A DNA stretch of 64,000 bases from Imperialibacter sp. EC-SDR9. GTDB taxonomy: Bacteria > Bacteroidota > Bacteroidia > Cytophagales > Cyclobacteriaceae. This document shows positions 8,576-18,476 of this stretch, piece by piece. The notes under the pieces were generated by a model. The model saw only the letters and a program-made list of their open reading frames with translations. It was not told where the DNA came from and ran no database searches. Position 1 is the first letter of the stretch; each line of letters begins with the position of its first letter. A program made the position numbers and the translations under genes. The stretch spans positions 1 to 64,000 of the forward strand of contig NZ_LR701588.1 in NCBI RefSeq assembly GCF_902498805.1. The letters run 5' to 3'.

Positions 8576-8657
8576 AAGCTGGTAACCGAATCGTAGCAAG
8601 CAACCGCAGCGTACCTGGACTGTCCAGCAAAACTTTTGTAGTCTGTGTAGATCAGAC

Positions 8658-8729
8658 CACGTCGGCTTTGCTTCGAAACGCATTAAAGAGGTTACTATTT
8701 GTGGAGGCGCAGATAGTAACCTCTTTAAT
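8658..8729. repeat. Large hairpin repeat, copy 3
   Basis: CACGTCGGCTTTGCTTCGAA leads straight into ATTAAAGAGGTTACTAT (8682-8698), which pairs perfectly over 17 bases with ATAGTAACCTCTTTAAT (8713-8729). The stem extends inward by a wobble and two pairs. This is the most intact copy. Confidence 0.85.
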
Positions 8730-8817
8730 TGCTTCTGTAGATAGTGTTTCTTTAAGCACGTCAGCTCCTAAAGGAAATGACGGCGTGGTATGGAGGCATT
8801 AGCTGTAAGTAAGCTTA

Positions 8818-9795
8818 TTACTTGTCGTCCAGCTTTCTCAGCGCTGCAATATTACTCGCCTCATGCAGCTTCAAAACCTCCTCATCAGTCAGCGCCCTAT
8901 CAAACACTGCCAGGCCACCAAAGTAGCCAATGGTGGCTTCTCCTAGCATGGAGCCTACAGCGTACCGTGCTCCCACTGTGAAGTCGGAGCCACCGCCAGG
9001 TTTGGTCTCGGAATGGATTTCAGGGTCGTAGCAGAAAATGCCTCGCCCGTGGTAGTAGGGGTTCATCCCTCTGTTGCCGCCACCAGGACCTTCCTGCATG
9101 AAATAGGGATCATCTCTTTTATCATTAACAGGATCGGGCGCTCTCTCATCAAGCACCCCATCGATATAAGCTTTGATAAACTCACCGTCATAGGTAAAGG
9201 CCAGCGTACACCAGCGTTCTTCCGGCACTTCCTGTTTGGTAGCGGCATAGTCGGCACACCAGGGGAACTTTGTGCTGTCGGCACGCATGGTGACGCCGCC
9301 CTCGGCAGAAATATGCGGTACGAGTTGCCTGGGGCCCCCATAGGTAGGCATGTTCATGAGCATGGCATACTGGCGGGTGCCTGTGTCGTCGTCCTTTCCT
9401 TTGCCTTCACTCCACATGCCTGCGATGGTGCGGCTTTGCTTGAGGTCGTAAATCTTCACCACAGCGAACATCGATACCTGCGCATCGGGCCCGCAAATGT
9501 TCAGGTCGCCGGTTTCCTGGTAAGGAATGCTCATGTATTGCTTGCCGTTCAGGTAGGCAGAGTAGCCTGAGAATGGGCCAACATCAGCCCGGGCAATGGG
9601 CCCGCCTACTTCCGACAGCGAATGTTGCTGGCTTCCGCCCAGGGATTCCCTCTGCTGCCCGGCCTCTTCACCAAAAGTCCAGAACGCTACGAGGTCGGGA
9701 GTGTTGAGAAATGCAGAGGTGTCGCCAACGGGGCCGTTTGTGCAGCCAAAGAGTACCAAACTGAGGACAAAAGCGGCAGGTATTTTTGTGAGCAT
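8818..9795 (-). CDS. LamG/concanavalin-like lectin-fold lipoprotein
   Basis: 325 aa from ATG 9795, chosen because it places a lipoprotein signal at the N-terminus (MLTKIPAAFVLSLVLFGC, lipobox LFGC). An upstream in-frame start at 9873 would bury that signal. The body (DLVAFWTFGEEAG near 40, then AYIDGVLDER and GYFGGLAVFDRALTDEEVLKLHEA near the end) is a LamG-like jelly roll, as in Laminin_G_3 domains that bind carbohydrate. It is divergent from the gntP-garD cluster, so a role in binding a uronate-containing polymer is possible but unproven. Confidence 0.75.
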   Translation of the reverse strand: MLTKIPAAFVLSLVLFGCTNGPVGDTSAFLNTPDLVAFWTFGEEAGQQRESLGGSQQHSLSEVGGPIARADVGPFSGYSAYLNGKQYMSIPYQETGDLNICGPDAQVSMFAVVKIYDLKQSRTIAGMWSEGKGKDDDTGTRQYAMLMNMPTYGGPRQLVPHISAEGGVTMRADSTKFPWCADYAATKQEVPEERWCTLAFTYDGEFIKAYIDGVLDERAPDPVNDKRDDPYFMQEGPGGGNRGMNPYYHGRGIFCYDPEIHSETKPGGGSDFTVGARYAVGSMLGEATIGYFGGLAVFDRALTDEEVLKLHEASNIAALRKLDDK

Positions 9796-10039
9796 ATTGT
9801 GATAGAGTTTTTTTAAAGGTTGTTTTTTCTGTAAAATAGCACGCACCGGATACAAATCCCAGAAAACCACCAAACATGGGCTCCTGAATCAATCCTATAC
9901 CGCAAAGCGATATCACATTTTAAAGTTTGCAAGTCTTTTTATAGATTACCTTCCACTGCATTGGCCATCCCGGTAAACTATCATCCGGATGATCGATTCG
10001 GTGGCAAACTGCTTACCACACCCATACCTGCTCCACGGA

Positions 10040-11476
10040 ATGAGCCCACTCGTAATAGTACTTATTGGCATCGCTATCGTCCTCTTCTGCATCATTGTCT
10101 TGCGTTTGCACGCCTTGCTCTCTCTCCTTCTGGCAGCCCTTGTCACCGGCATCCTCACTTCTCAGGACCAAATTTACGACTACGCCATTCATAGCAACAT
10201 GAGCGATACCAGCGCACTGGCACTATCCGTGCAAACCATCGGCAGCCGCCTCTCCAATGCCTTTGGCAATACGGTAGGCAAAATCGGCATCCTTATTCTG
10301 CTGGCCTCCATTATCGGTGCCGCCCTCATGAAAAGCGGCGGCGCTGAGCGCATTATCCGCAGTCTTATGAATGTCATTGGACAGAAAAATGCTTCGATGG
10401 CTTTTCTTTCGGGAAGTTTTGTCCTGGGGATTCCTGTTTTTTTCGACACCGTCTTTTACCTGATGATTCCGCTTGTGAAGTCGATGGGCATTCGAAATCC
10501 GAAGCAGTTCAGCCTTTACCTGATGTGTGCCATTGCAGGTGGCGTAATGGCCCATTCGCTGGTGCCTCCCACGCCAGGGCCGCTGTATGTGGCAAAAGAA
10601 CTGGGTGTGGACATTGGCGTGATGATGATCGCCGGTCTGACCATCGGCGCTATTACTGTCATCTGCGGCTACTTGTATGCTTTGTGGGCCAACAAAAAAT
10701 GGGACTTGCCTATGAGGAGCACGGCAGATATGCCTGTGGAGGATTTGAAGGCGACGTCAGAAATTGAGGGCAAGAATCTACCAGGGTTGGCCATATCGTT
10801 GCTGCCTATCCTGCTACCTATTTTACTCATCACAGGCAATACCTTCCTCGGAATGACGATTGATCCGGACGCTGAAGGCACCAGCGAATTTCAGCTTTTC
10901 CTGCTACACACATTCAAAATCATCGGCGACAGCAACATCGCCCTGTTCATTTCTGCTACCATAGCGCTGTCTTTGATGTGGGTGAGGCTAAAAGATGCCA
11001 AGCTGTTTCAAAAAAATGTCTCAGAGTCTCTGATGAGTGCTGGCATGATCATTTTGATTACCAGCGCTGGCGGCACCTTTGGCCAGATGCTACAGCAAAC
11101 AGGCATTGGCGTACAAATCGGTGAGCTGGCAGGAGGCTCTCAAGCTGCTATTTTGCCTCTGGCTTTTCTCATCGCCGTGGTGGTAAGAACTGCGCAAGGC
11201 TCGGCCACCGTTGCCATGGTAACTGCCGTGGGAGTTATGAATGGATTTGGCAGTGCACATGGGTTCGGGTTTCATCCGGTGTACCTGGCCATTGTGATTG
11301 GCTGCGGCTCAAAAATATTCCCATGGATGAACGATAGTGCCTTTTGGATCATTACTAAAATGGCAGGCATGCAAGAGAAAGAAACTATCCGGTTTTTCTC
11401 CTATTTGCTGACCGTCATGGGCTTGGCCGGTTTTGTGGCCGTCATGGTTCTGTCTTACTTTTTCCCATTCGCCTGA
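10040..11476 (+). CDS. GntP-family sugar-acid:H+ symporter
   Basis: 478 aa. ATG 10040 is chosen because it opens directly on the first membrane helix ([20 protein letters not shown]); the in-frame ATG at 9989 adds an unlikely 17-residue leader. There are about 12-13 hydrophobic helices. The family marks [37 protein letters not shown] and [17 protein letters not shown] are all present. GntP carriers import gluconate and related sugar acids. The gene ends 2 bases before garD, so galactarate or a similar aldarate is the likely substrate. Confidence 0.88.
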   Translation: MSPLVIVLIGIAIVLFCIIVLRLHALLSLLLAALVTGILTSQDQIYDYAIHSNMSDTSALALSVQTIGSRLSNAFGNTVGKIGILILLASIIGAALMKSGGAERIIRSLMNVIGQKNASMAFLSGSFVLGIPVFFDTVFYLMIPLVKSMGIRNPKQFSLYLMCAIAGGVMAHSLVPPTPGPLYVAKELGVDIGVMMIAGLTIGAITVICGYLYALWANKKWDLPMRSTADMPVEDLKATSEIEGKNLPGLAISLLPILLPILLITGNTFLGMTIDPDAEGTSEFQLFLLHTFKIIGDSNIALFISATIALSLMWVRLKDAKLFQKNVSESLMSAGMIILITSAGGTFGQMLQQTGIGVQIGELAGGSQAAILPLAFLIAVVVRTAQGSATVAMVTAVGVMNGFGSAHGFGFHPVYLAIVIGCGSKIFPWMNDSAFWIITKMAGMQEKETIRFFSYLLTVMGLAGFVAVMVLSYFFPFA

Positions 11477-11478
11477 CA

Positions 11479-13008
11479 ATGAGTGTATCAGATAATATAG
11501 TCATCAAAACGAGCCCCACCGACAATGTGGGCATTGTGTCAAGCCCCTCTGGTTTGGAGAAGGGAACTCCTTTGCCCGAAGGAATCGTGACTACCCAAAG
11601 CATTCCCATGGGTCACAAAGTAGCCTTGGAGAATATCAGTACTGGCGATCCGGTGATCCGGTATGGGCAGGAGATCGGCTATGCAAAGTCGCTTCTACTG
11701 GCTGGAAGCTGGGTGAATGAGACGAATATTGAGATGCCAAAGCCACCAGACCTGGACGATATTCATTTCTCACCGCACCCGGTGCCAAAAGTGGAGCCAT
11801 TGACAGGTTATACTTTTCAGGGATTCAAAAACGCAGACGGCACTGTGGGTACCAAAAATGTGCTGGGCATCACCATCAGTGTGCAGTGTGTGGCCGGTAT
11901 GACCAACTACATCACCAGCAAAATCAAAAAAGAGTTGCTTCCTCTCTACCCCAACGTAGACGATGTAGTCACTTTCAATCACAACTACGGCTGCGGCATT
12001 GCCATCGACGCTCCGTCAGCTATGATTCCGATACGAACCATCAGGCATATTGCCCAAAACCCCAACTTTGGCGATGAGGTAATGGTGGTGGGGCTGGGCT
12101 GCGAAAAGCTGAGACCTGAGCGACTGCTACCCGACAATGATAACAATAGCTCTGTGCTCTACCTGCAGGACGAGGCATTCACCGGCTTTGAAGAAATGGT
12201 GGACGGCATCATGGACATGGCGGAAAAGCACCTGAAGAAACTAAACCAACGTAAGCGGGGAACATGCCCTGCTTCTGACCTCGTTGTTGGCATGCAGTGC
12301 GGCGGCAGCGACGCTTTCTCAGGCCTGACCGGCAATCCGGCGGCAGGCTTTGCCTCCGACCTCATTGTAAGGGCCGGGGGAACGGTGATGTTCTCGGAAG
12401 TCACAGAAGTACGTGACGCCATTCACCTGCTGGTGCCCAGGGCGGTGAACGAAGAGGTAGCCGCAGCGCTGAAGAAAGAAATGAAGTGGTACGACGACTA
12501 CCTGCGGGCCGGGCAGGCAGATCGCAGCGCTAATACCTCGCCCGGCAACAAGCGAGGCGGGCTGAGCAATATCGTGGAAAAGGCACTCGGCTCTATTGCC
12601 AAATCTGGCACCAGCCCCATAGTGGACGTCGTGGCACCGGGAGAAAAGATCAGGACAAAAGGACTAAATTTTGTGGCCACACCCGCCAGCGACTTCGTTT
12701 GCGGCACTTTGCAACTGGCAGCAGGCATGAACATGCACGTATTTATTACCGGCCGGGGCACGCCTTACGGTTTGTCGATGGTGCCGGTAATCAAGGTGAG
12801 CTCCAACTCCAGGCTCAACGACCGATGGTTCGACCTGATCGATTTTAATGCTGGCCCAATTGCCTTCGGCGAAAAGAGTATTGAGGAAATGGGCTGGGAG
12901 CTTTTCCACCTGATCCTCGACGTGGCCAGTGGCACCAAAAAAGTATCGACAGACAAGCTGGGATTATACAATGATCTGGTACTCTTTAACCCCGGGCCTC
13001 TGACATAA
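11479..13008 (+). CDS. garD: Galactarate dehydratase
   Basis: 509 aa, near the 523 aa of E. coli GarD. It converts D-galactarate to 5-dehydro-4-deoxy-D-glucarate. The N-terminal SAF-like domain (about 1-95, GHKVALENI and [10 protein letters not shown]) is followed by the UxaA/GarD catalytic region. Long stretches match my memory of E. coli GarD, including [71 protein letters not shown] and [11 protein letters not shown], which carry the likely metal-binding residues. It overlaps neither neighbour; kdgD follows after a 260-base gap. Confidence 0.93.
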   Translation: MSVSDNIVIKTSPTDNVGIVSSPSGLEKGTPLPEGIVTTQSIPMGHKVALENISTGDPVIRYGQEIGYAKSLLLAGSWVNETNIEMPKPPDLDDIHFSPHPVPKVEPLTGYTFQGFKNADGTVGTKNVLGITISVQCVAGMTNYITSKIKKELLPLYPNVDDVVTFNHNYGCGIAIDAPSAMIPIRTIRHIAQNPNFGDEVMVVGLGCEKLRPERLLPDNDNNSSVLYLQDEAFTGFEEMVDGIMDMAEKHLKKLNQRKRGTCPASDLVVGMQCGGSDAFSGLTGNPAAGFASDLIVRAGGTVMFSEVTEVRDAIHLLVPRAVNEEVAAALKKEMKWYDDYLRAGQADRSANTSPGNKRGGLSNIVEKALGSIAKSGTSPIVDVVAPGEKIRTKGLNFVATPASDFVCGTLQLAAGMNMHVFITGRGTPYGLSMVPVIKVSSNSRLNDRWFDLIDFNAGPIAFGEKSIEEMGWELFHLILDVASGTKKVSTDKLGLYNDLVLFNPGPLT

Positions 13009-13268
13009 ACAATGCTGAAAGAAATTATTATAGTGATCCTGAATCTTAAAACTTAGAAGCGCCCATTATGGTGGGCGGGCGAAAAATGGCGGCAGGTTGC
13101 GGGATAAATGGCCTGTGCGTTAATTTTTCGTTGACTTTTGCTTACTTTTTGTCAAGAAAAAGTAAGAGCCTATCCGGCTTGAGGACAAAAAGGTGTATTA
13201 ACTAAAATGTCTAATCTGATTCTATAAATCCAAAATCTAACAAATCTATTTCCATACACGTCATACCT
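13009..13268. other. Gap between garD and kdgD with two hairpins
   Basis: CGCCCA (13060-13065) / TGGGCG (13072-13077) forms a short hairpin without a T tail. CTTACTTTTT (13141-13150) / AAAAAGTAAG (13157-13166) is a perfect 10-base inverted repeat with a 6-base loop, preceded by TTGACTTTTG. It resembles extragenic palindromes common in Bacteroidota. It could act on transcript stability or as a partial terminator within the cluster. Confidence 0.5.
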
Positions 13269-14192
13269 ATGTCACTAACCCTCACTCAAATAAAAGCCTC
13301 CCTTGAACACGGCCTCCTCTCCTTCCCTATCACCGATATGGATGAAAAAGGCCAGTTCAACCCCACCACCTACGCCTCCCGCCTCGACTGGTTTGTGACG
13401 CACAAGGTGTCGTCCATCTTCGTAGCCGGCGGCACGGGCGAGTTCTTCTCCCTGTCGGAGCAGGAGTATAAAAAAATCGTTGAAGTAACCGCCGAAACGG
13501 TGCAGGCAAGGGTGCCGATGATCTCCAGTGTTGGTCGCAGCATTCCGGAGGCAATCGCCTTCGCCAAAATAGCGGAAAAAGCAGGCATGAGTGCCTTGTT
13601 GCTGATGCCTCCCTACCTCACTGAGTGCCCCAAAGACGGTACTTATGAGTACGCCAAGGCCATTATGGACAACACCAGTCTCCCTGTCATCTATTACAAC
13701 CGGGCCAACGGGGTGCTTTCCGCCGACTATATCCAAAAGCTGGCCGACAACTGCGATAACTTTATCGGGTTAAAAGATGGCACAGGCAACATGCAGGAGC
13801 TAAACGACACCATCAAATCAGTAGGCAGCCGCTTGTCGTATATTGGGGGCGTTCCCACAGCGGAGATCATTGCCGAGGCCTACCTATCGATTGGAGTCAA
13901 TACCTACTCATCGGCTGTTTTCAACTTTGTACCTGAGCTGGCCAATCTCTTTTACAAAAGTCTGCGAGCGGGTGACAAAGAAACAGTTGCCAAAATCACG
14001 AGGGAATTCTACATTCCATTCGTAAGGCTCCGGTCGAAAAAGAACGGCTATGCAGTGAGCCTGATCAAAGCAGGTGCAAGGCTCATCGGCCGAAGTGCCG
14101 GAGAGGTGAGAGCACCGCTGGTCATGCCGAACGTTGACGAAGTAAAGACGCTTGAGAACATCATTAAAAGTTCGGCTCACCTTTCAGCATAA
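13269..14192 (+). CDS. kdgD: 5-dehydro-4-deoxyglucarate dehydratase
   Basis: 307 aa, DapA/NAL superfamily TIM barrel. It dehydrates and decarboxylates 5-dehydro-4-deoxy-D-glucarate to 2,5-dioxopentanoate (alpha-ketoglutarate semialdehyde). Visible marks are GGTGEFFSL (about 54-62), the proton-relay tyrosine in VIYYNRAN (about Y143) and the Schiff-base lysine in GLKDGTGN (K169). SFPITDMD near the start is typical of this subfamily. It accepts the product of GarD, so the two form a galactarate/glucarate route. The final semialdehyde dehydrogenase is not in the window. Confidence 0.92.
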   Translation: MSLTLTQIKASLEHGLLSFPITDMDEKGQFNPTTYASRLDWFVTHKVSSIFVAGGTGEFFSLSEQEYKKIVEVTAETVQARVPMISSVGRSIPEAIAFAKIAEKAGMSALLLMPPYLTECPKDGTYEYAKAIMDNTSLPVIYYNRANGVLSADYIQKLADNCDNFIGLKDGTGNMQELNDTIKSVGSRLSYIGGVPTAEIIAEAYLSIGVNTYSSAVFNFVPELANLFYKSLRAGDKETVAKITREFYIPFVRLRSKKNGYAVSLIKAGARLIGRSAGEVRAPLVMPNVDEVKTLENIIKSSAHLSA

Positions 14193-14213
14193 CCCCTGAA
14201 AAGACACAAAAGA

Positions 14214-15065
14214 ATGAACAAAAACATCGTCTTCGCTCTTAGCTTCGTATTCAGCTTCATCTGGTCGGTTAGTCAGGCGCAAACGGAAGTATTGTACAAG
14301 CAAGTCGATACCACCAGGCTATACCTGGAGCTACTCACTCCGCCTGGCTTCACCACCTCAAAAACTTACCCAGCCATGGTTTTCTTCTTTGGCGGCGGAT
14401 GGAAAAGTGGCAACAGATACCATCTCGAAAATCAGGCGAAGTATTTGGCGAAAAGGGGCATGGTCTGTTTTTTGGCCGACTATAGAACAGAAAACAAAAA
14501 TGGCACTACGCCATTTGAAGCACTAAAAGACGCCAAATCGGCCATGAGGTTTGTGAGGAAAAATGCCAGTCGATTTAGCATAGACCCGAACAAAATAGTC
14601 GCTGGCGGGGGCTCAGCCGGGGGGCATTTGGCAGCAGCAACTGCTTTGACCGATAAAGACAAATACAATGAAGATTCCGATGATTTGTCTGTCAGCTGTG
14701 TGCCGAATGCGCTGGTGCTTTACAATCCTGTGATTGACAGCGGGCCCGGTGCCTATGGCTATGTGAGAGTGAAGGAGCAATACAAAGATTTCTCCCCCTT
14801 GCACAACATCAAGGAAGGAGCGCCTCCTACTATTTTTCTATTGGGCACCAACGACAACCTTGTGCCAGTTGTAACTGCTGAGTACTTCAAAATGGCCATG
14901 GAAAAAATGGGGAACACCTGTGAGTTGATTTTGTACGAAGGTCAGGGACACGGCTTTTTCAACTACACGAATTTTGAATATTATAAAAAGACCCTGGAAG
15001 CAAGCGACGTTTTTTTGCAGTCGCTGGGATATCTAGATTCGGAACCAACTGTGGTCATCGAGTAG
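14214..15065 (+). CDS. Secreted alpha/beta-hydrolase (carbohydrate-esterase type)
   Basis: 283 aa with a signal peptide (about 1-22, ending SQAQ). The fold shows an oxyanion-hole segment FFFGGGW (about 57-63, with Phe where HGGG is usual), a nucleophile elbow GGGSAGGH (S134), an acid in LGTNDNLVP and the histidine in GQGHGFF. It resembles the BD-FAE/acetyl-xylan or feruloyl esterases and lies just upstream of a GH10 xylanase, which supports a role in deacylating xylan in the periplasm or outside. It starts 21 bases after kdgD and is probably co-transcribed. Confidence 0.78.
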   Translation: MNKNIVFALSFVFSFIWSVSQAQTEVLYKQVDTTRLYLELLTPPGFTTSKTYPAMVFFFGGGWKSGNRYHLENQAKYLAKRGMVCFLADYRTENKNGTTPFEALKDAKSAMRFVRKNASRFSIDPNKIVAGGGSAGGHLAAATALTDKDKYNEDSDDLSVSCVPNALVLYNPVIDSGPGAYGYVRVKEQYKDFSPLHNIKEGAPPTIFLLGTNDNLVPVVTAEYFKMAMEKMGNTCELILYEGQGHGFFNYTNFEYYKKTLEASDVFLQSLGYLDSEPTVVIE

Positions 15066-15202
15066 GCATCAACCGCCAATAGCAAATCGGCCATCCTTTG
15101 CAATAGGCGACGTCCATTGGAGATTGCCATTGACCGCCACCGTAAAAGCACGTGGATTTAGACGTTTAAAGAGCTACTTTCAACAAGTTTTCAACTACCT
15201 CT

Positions 15203-16441
15203 ATGAAAAATATAAACGCAGCTATCGTAAAAGGATTCCTTACCCTCGTTGTCTTTTTGCTCATACAACTTACTTTCCCCACTCAGGCGAATGCCCAATA
15301 TGCAGGCAATGAGAATGACATCGTCAAAAATCGTAAGGGCCAGCTAGTGATAAAGGCCAAGCCAGGCGACAAAGTCACCGTAGAGCAGCTAAGCCACGAC
15401 TTCTGGTTTGGGGCAGCCATTGGCAACGGTATAGCAGGCGGGTGGTCGGAAGCTGACAAAAAAATCTACAAAGAGAAGTTTCTGGAAAACTTCAACTCGG
15501 CAGTCACCGAAAATGCTGTGAAGTGGCTCAGCATGGAGCGGGAGAAGGGCCAGGTTAACTATGCGACTATCGACACGATTCTAAGCTTCACCGAAGCAAA
15601 CAACATCCCCTTGAGGGCACACAATCTTTTCTGGGGTATTGAGAAATTTGTGCAGCCATGGGTTAAAGAAATGGATGATGCCACGCTGAGGCAAACGCTT
15701 CAGACAAGAGCAGAAACCGTGACTGCTAAGTACAAAGGCCGTTTTGTGGAATACGACCTTAATAATGAAATGATCCACGGTAACTACTACGAAGACCGCC
15801 TGGGGCCTGAGATCACCAAACAGATGGCACAATGGGCCCGCAATGGCGACCCTGACATCAAGCTCTTTTTGAACGATTATGACATCCTTACCGGCAAGCG
15901 ACTGGATGACTACATGGCACAAATTCGCTTCCTGTTGAAGCAGGGAGTGCCTCTTGCCGGCATTGGTGTGCAGGGGCATCTGCATACCGACACTTTTGAC
16001 CGGGTGGAGCTGAAGCGGTGCCTGGATTCGCTTGCTGTTTTCAATTTACCCATCCGGGTCACTGAATTCAATATGCCGGGGCAACGGTCTCAGTATTTAA
16101 GCGACAACCCTCCGACAATGACGCCAGCCAAGGAACTGCAAAGAGCCAAAGAGATGGCCGACTACTACCGGATCTGTTTTGCTCACCCGGCAGTTGAGGC
16201 CATACTGATGTGGGGATTCTGGGAAGGTAATAACTGGATCAAAGCCTCCTCGCTTTACAAACGTGACTGGTCGCCTACCCCAGCGCTTGAAGCCTATCAA
16301 AACCTGATTTTTAAGGAGTGGTGGACAAAAGGGGCAGGAGTAGCCAACAAAAAAGGAGAATATGTCGTTTCTGCTTTCTATGGTAAATACAAAATAACCA
16401 TCAACGGCGTACCAAAGGAGGTGAACTTTACTAGACAATAG
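15203..16441 (+). CDS. GH10 endo-1,4-beta-xylanase
   Basis: 412 aa with a signal peptide (about 1-32, ending ANAQ). GH10 enzymes cleave internal beta-1,4-xylan bonds with retention. The acid/base glutamate is E189 in YDLNNEM and the nucleophile is E288 in RVTEFNM. Also present are the subsite residues VTENAVKW (K107, W108), RAHNLFWG and IGVQGHLH, with WGFWEGNNW near the end. The last 40 residues resemble a short beta extension. No carbohydrate-binding module is seen. It follows the esterase by 137 bases. Confidence 0.9.
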   Translation: MKNINAAIVKGFLTLVVFLLIQLTFPTQANAQYAGNENDIVKNRKGQLVIKAKPGDKVTVEQLSHDFWFGAAIGNGIAGGWSEADKKIYKEKFLENFNSAVTENAVKWLSMEREKGQVNYATIDTILSFTEANNIPLRAHNLFWGIEKFVQPWVKEMDDATLRQTLQTRAETVTAKYKGRFVEYDLNNEMIHGNYYEDRLGPEITKQMAQWARNGDPDIKLFLNDYDILTGKRLDDYMAQIRFLLKQGVPLAGIGVQGHLHTDTFDRVELKRCLDSLAVFNLPIRVTEFNMPGQRSQYLSDNPPTMTPAKELQRAKEMADYYRICFAHPAVEAILMWGFWEGNNWIKASSLYKRDWSPTPALEAYQNLIFKEWWTKGAGVANKKGEYVVSAFYGKYKITINGVPKEVNFTRQ

Positions 16442-16526
16442 GACCAATGGCTCCTTTTAAAAGAAAGCCCTGGCAATAGATCGATTGAAACTCGCTTACT
16501 TTGACGCATTCTAAGCGAACGACTGA

Positions 16527-17324
16527 ATGATCTATTTCTTGCATATTGGTTTTGACGGCAGCAACTACCACGGCTGGCAATGGCAGCCCCGGGCCACCAG
16601 TGTACAGGAAACGATAGAAAAAGCCCTGCATAAGATTTTCAAAGCCCCTGTGACTGTGTATGGTTGCGGGCGCACCGACAGTGGCGTGCATGCCAGTCAG
16701 TACATGATGCATATCGACATTGAGCACGACGTTGACTTCGATCTGAAGTTTCGCCTCAACAAAAACCTGCCGGAAGACATTACAGTGTATGAGGTGCTGG
16801 AAATGGAAGAGGGTCAGCACTGTAGGTATGACGCAAACTCCAGAACCTACGATTACTTTATCCATTTGTACGAAGACCCGGTGCTGCACAAGTACAGCTC
16901 GTGCTACAACAGATTGCGTGATCTGGACTATGAGTCGATGAAAAAGGCTGCGGCCATACTGCCCCTTTACAGCGATTTCAAACCTGTTTGCAAACGGCCC
17001 GACGACTACAAGCACACACATTGCAAGGTAACCGAAGCTAAGCTGTACGTTAGTCATGATGGACAACGCATGCGATTCACCATCACTGCCGATCGATTTC
17101 TCAGGAGCATGGTACGGCTTTTGGTCGCCTATCTGCTGAAAATAGGCACCAGGAAGTTGAGCTTCGAAGAGTTTGAAAATATCCTGAAAAACACAATTGT
17201 TGTGCCTAACATGATTCTCGCAATGCCCAATGGCCTTTACTTGTCTAGGGTAGAGTACCCCTATTTGAAGATCGAGCCAAAAGAAGACTTTAGTAGTTTT
17301 TTGAAGGTGGGATTGAGTGATTGA
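16527..17324 (+). CDS. truA: tRNA pseudouridine synthase A
   Basis: 265 aa, normal length. TruA makes pseudouridine at positions 38-40 of the tRNA anticodon arm. The catalytic aspartate is D51 in the signature GRTDSGVHA. FDGSNYHGWQ at the start, FRLNKNLP and the later FTITADRFLRSMVRLLVAYLL are all family-typical. It is a housekeeping gene between the xylan and nitrate regions and marks the end of the sugar cluster. Confidence 0.95.
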   Translation: MIYFLHIGFDGSNYHGWQWQPRATSVQETIEKALHKIFKAPVTVYGCGRTDSGVHASQYMMHIDIEHDVDFDLKFRLNKNLPEDITVYEVLEMEEGQHCRYDANSRTYDYFIHLYEDPVLHKYSSCYNRLRDLDYESMKKAAAILPLYSDFKPVCKRPDDYKHTHCKVTEAKLYVSHDGQRMRFTITADRFLRSMVRLLVAYLLKIGTRKLSFEEFENILKNTIVVPNMILAMPNGLYLSRVEYPYLKIEPKEDFSSFLKVGLSD

Positions 17325-17508
17325 GATTGGGTGCCAAGGGCCAATTTCATTGTCGTGGCGTTTTAGTTCGTATCGGTCTGGTTCCTAGCGAGAAGCTAAA
17401 TGGCGACAAATGGACTTCCCGACCCAAAGTAAATGGCCTGCCTTGAATCAAGTTCTAAATAGAGAACGTCTAAGTATTTTTTCGTATTTTTGAGCAATAA
17501 GTCAGATT

Positions 17509-17880
17509 ATGAAGTTAAGGCTAAGAGGTAACAGCATAAGGCTCCGTCTGGAGCAACATGAAATCGACGAATTGATTGACAAAGGTGAGGTATCCGAAAA
17601 GCTTCCCTTCTCCGATCACCAATCGTTTGGCTACACCCTGGCCACCAACAAAAACGGTGAATTCAAGGCGGTTTTTTCAGGCGCTATCATTAAGATTGAG
17701 GTGCCTCTTGGCCTGGCCAAAAGCTGGTCTGAGTCTGACGAAGAGGGCATTTATCAAACACTCAATGCCAATACCGCCTTCGAAATAAAGCTCGCTGTAG
17801 AAAAGGATTTTCAGTGCTTGCACAAGCGGCCCGAAGAAGATGAGACCGACCTTTTCCCTAATCCCAGGGCTAATGATTAG
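17509..17880 (+). CDS. Small conserved protein, probably DUF7009 family
   Basis: 123 aa, soluble, no signal. The pattern MKLRLRGNSIRLRL at the start and VEKDFQCLHKRP...DETDLFPNP at the end matches a small family of unknown function that I remember as DUF7009; the label is less certain than the kinship. Its 3' end overlaps that of the DUF4202 gene by 4 bases (convergent). It lies next to the nitrite-assimilation island, but no functional link is shown. Confidence 0.7.
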   Translation: MKLRLRGNSIRLRLEQHEIDELIDKGEVSEKLPFSDHQSFGYTLATNKNGEFKAVFSGAIIKIEVPLGLAKSWSESDEEGIYQTLNANTAFEIKLAVEKDFQCLHKRPEEDETDLFPNPRAND

Positions 17881-18476
17881 GCCTGTAAAGCCTTCTTGAC
17901 CAACGCAGAGACACCGTCCGGCAATTCCATCGAAAGCGCCCACTGGTGGCATCTTTCAGACATTTTACCCCACGTCTTTTGTAGAATATCAATTACTTTG
18001 GCTTCCTCATGCTGGGCAGCAAAGTCTTCAGCATAGTACTTAAGAAACACCAGGCACACCACATCCTCCAGCGTAGCCACTTCCCCCTCCTGCTTCACAC
18101 CTTTTTTAATAATCAGGTTCCTCACGATATCAATGTCGGTTTGTGGGAATCCTCTTTTTTCCATGATGCCCGACAACTGATCGGCATGGTACAGCTTAAG
18201 CTTGTTTCTCCACTTCAGGTAGCCGGGCCTGTCCATCGGAAAGCTGTTTCTCGGACTGTTCCAACGGCCAATGTGCTGGCCTCTTGCTGCTATTTGCAAC
18301 TGCGCTCTAGCGTGAGGGGCAAACAAGTGCAGCATTTCAGTCATTCGTACACTGTAGAGTAACTCCGTAGGATATGGCTTGCCATCGACCTCTACAAGCC
18401 TTGGGTCTTCATTGTTTACGCTGTCGATGTCGGCCAGCGCAAGGTTCAGTCTTTCTTCTTCTGAAATCATGTTCAT
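17877..18476 (-). CDS. DUF4202 protein, cobA-linked
   Basis: 199 aa, soluble. The family pattern is visible: LALADIDSVNNEDPR at the start, then LLYSVRMTEML, ARGQHIGRWNSPRNSFPMDRPGYLKWRNKL and a Glu/His-rich C-terminal half. The conserved HIxRWxxPR segment suggests an all-helical, perhaps metal-binding, protein. The ATG overlaps the cobA stop (ATGA, 18473-18476), so it is translationally coupled to the siroheme gene. DUF4202 genes often sit with nitrite reductase genes. The biochemical role is unknown. Confidence 0.82.
   Translation of the reverse strand: MNMISEEERLNLALADIDSVNNEDPRLVEVDGKPYPTELLYSVRMTEMLHLFAPHARAQLQIAARGQHIGRWNSPRNSFPMDRPGYLKWRNKLKLYHADQLSGIMEKRGFPQTDIDIVRNLIIKKGVKQEGEVATLEDVVCLVFLKYYAEDFAAQHEEAKVIDILQKTWGKMSERCHQWALSMELPDGVSALVKKALQA

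Larger units (their letters stand above)
8320..8817. other. Repeat-bearing intergenic region
   Basis: It holds copy B of the two-copy element (8459-8575), an inverted pair ACAAAAGTTTGC (8553-8564) / GCAAAACTTTTGTA (8627-8640), and hairpin repeat copy 3 (8658-8729). Short frames here are repeat-derived. No gene is supported. Confidence 0.6.
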
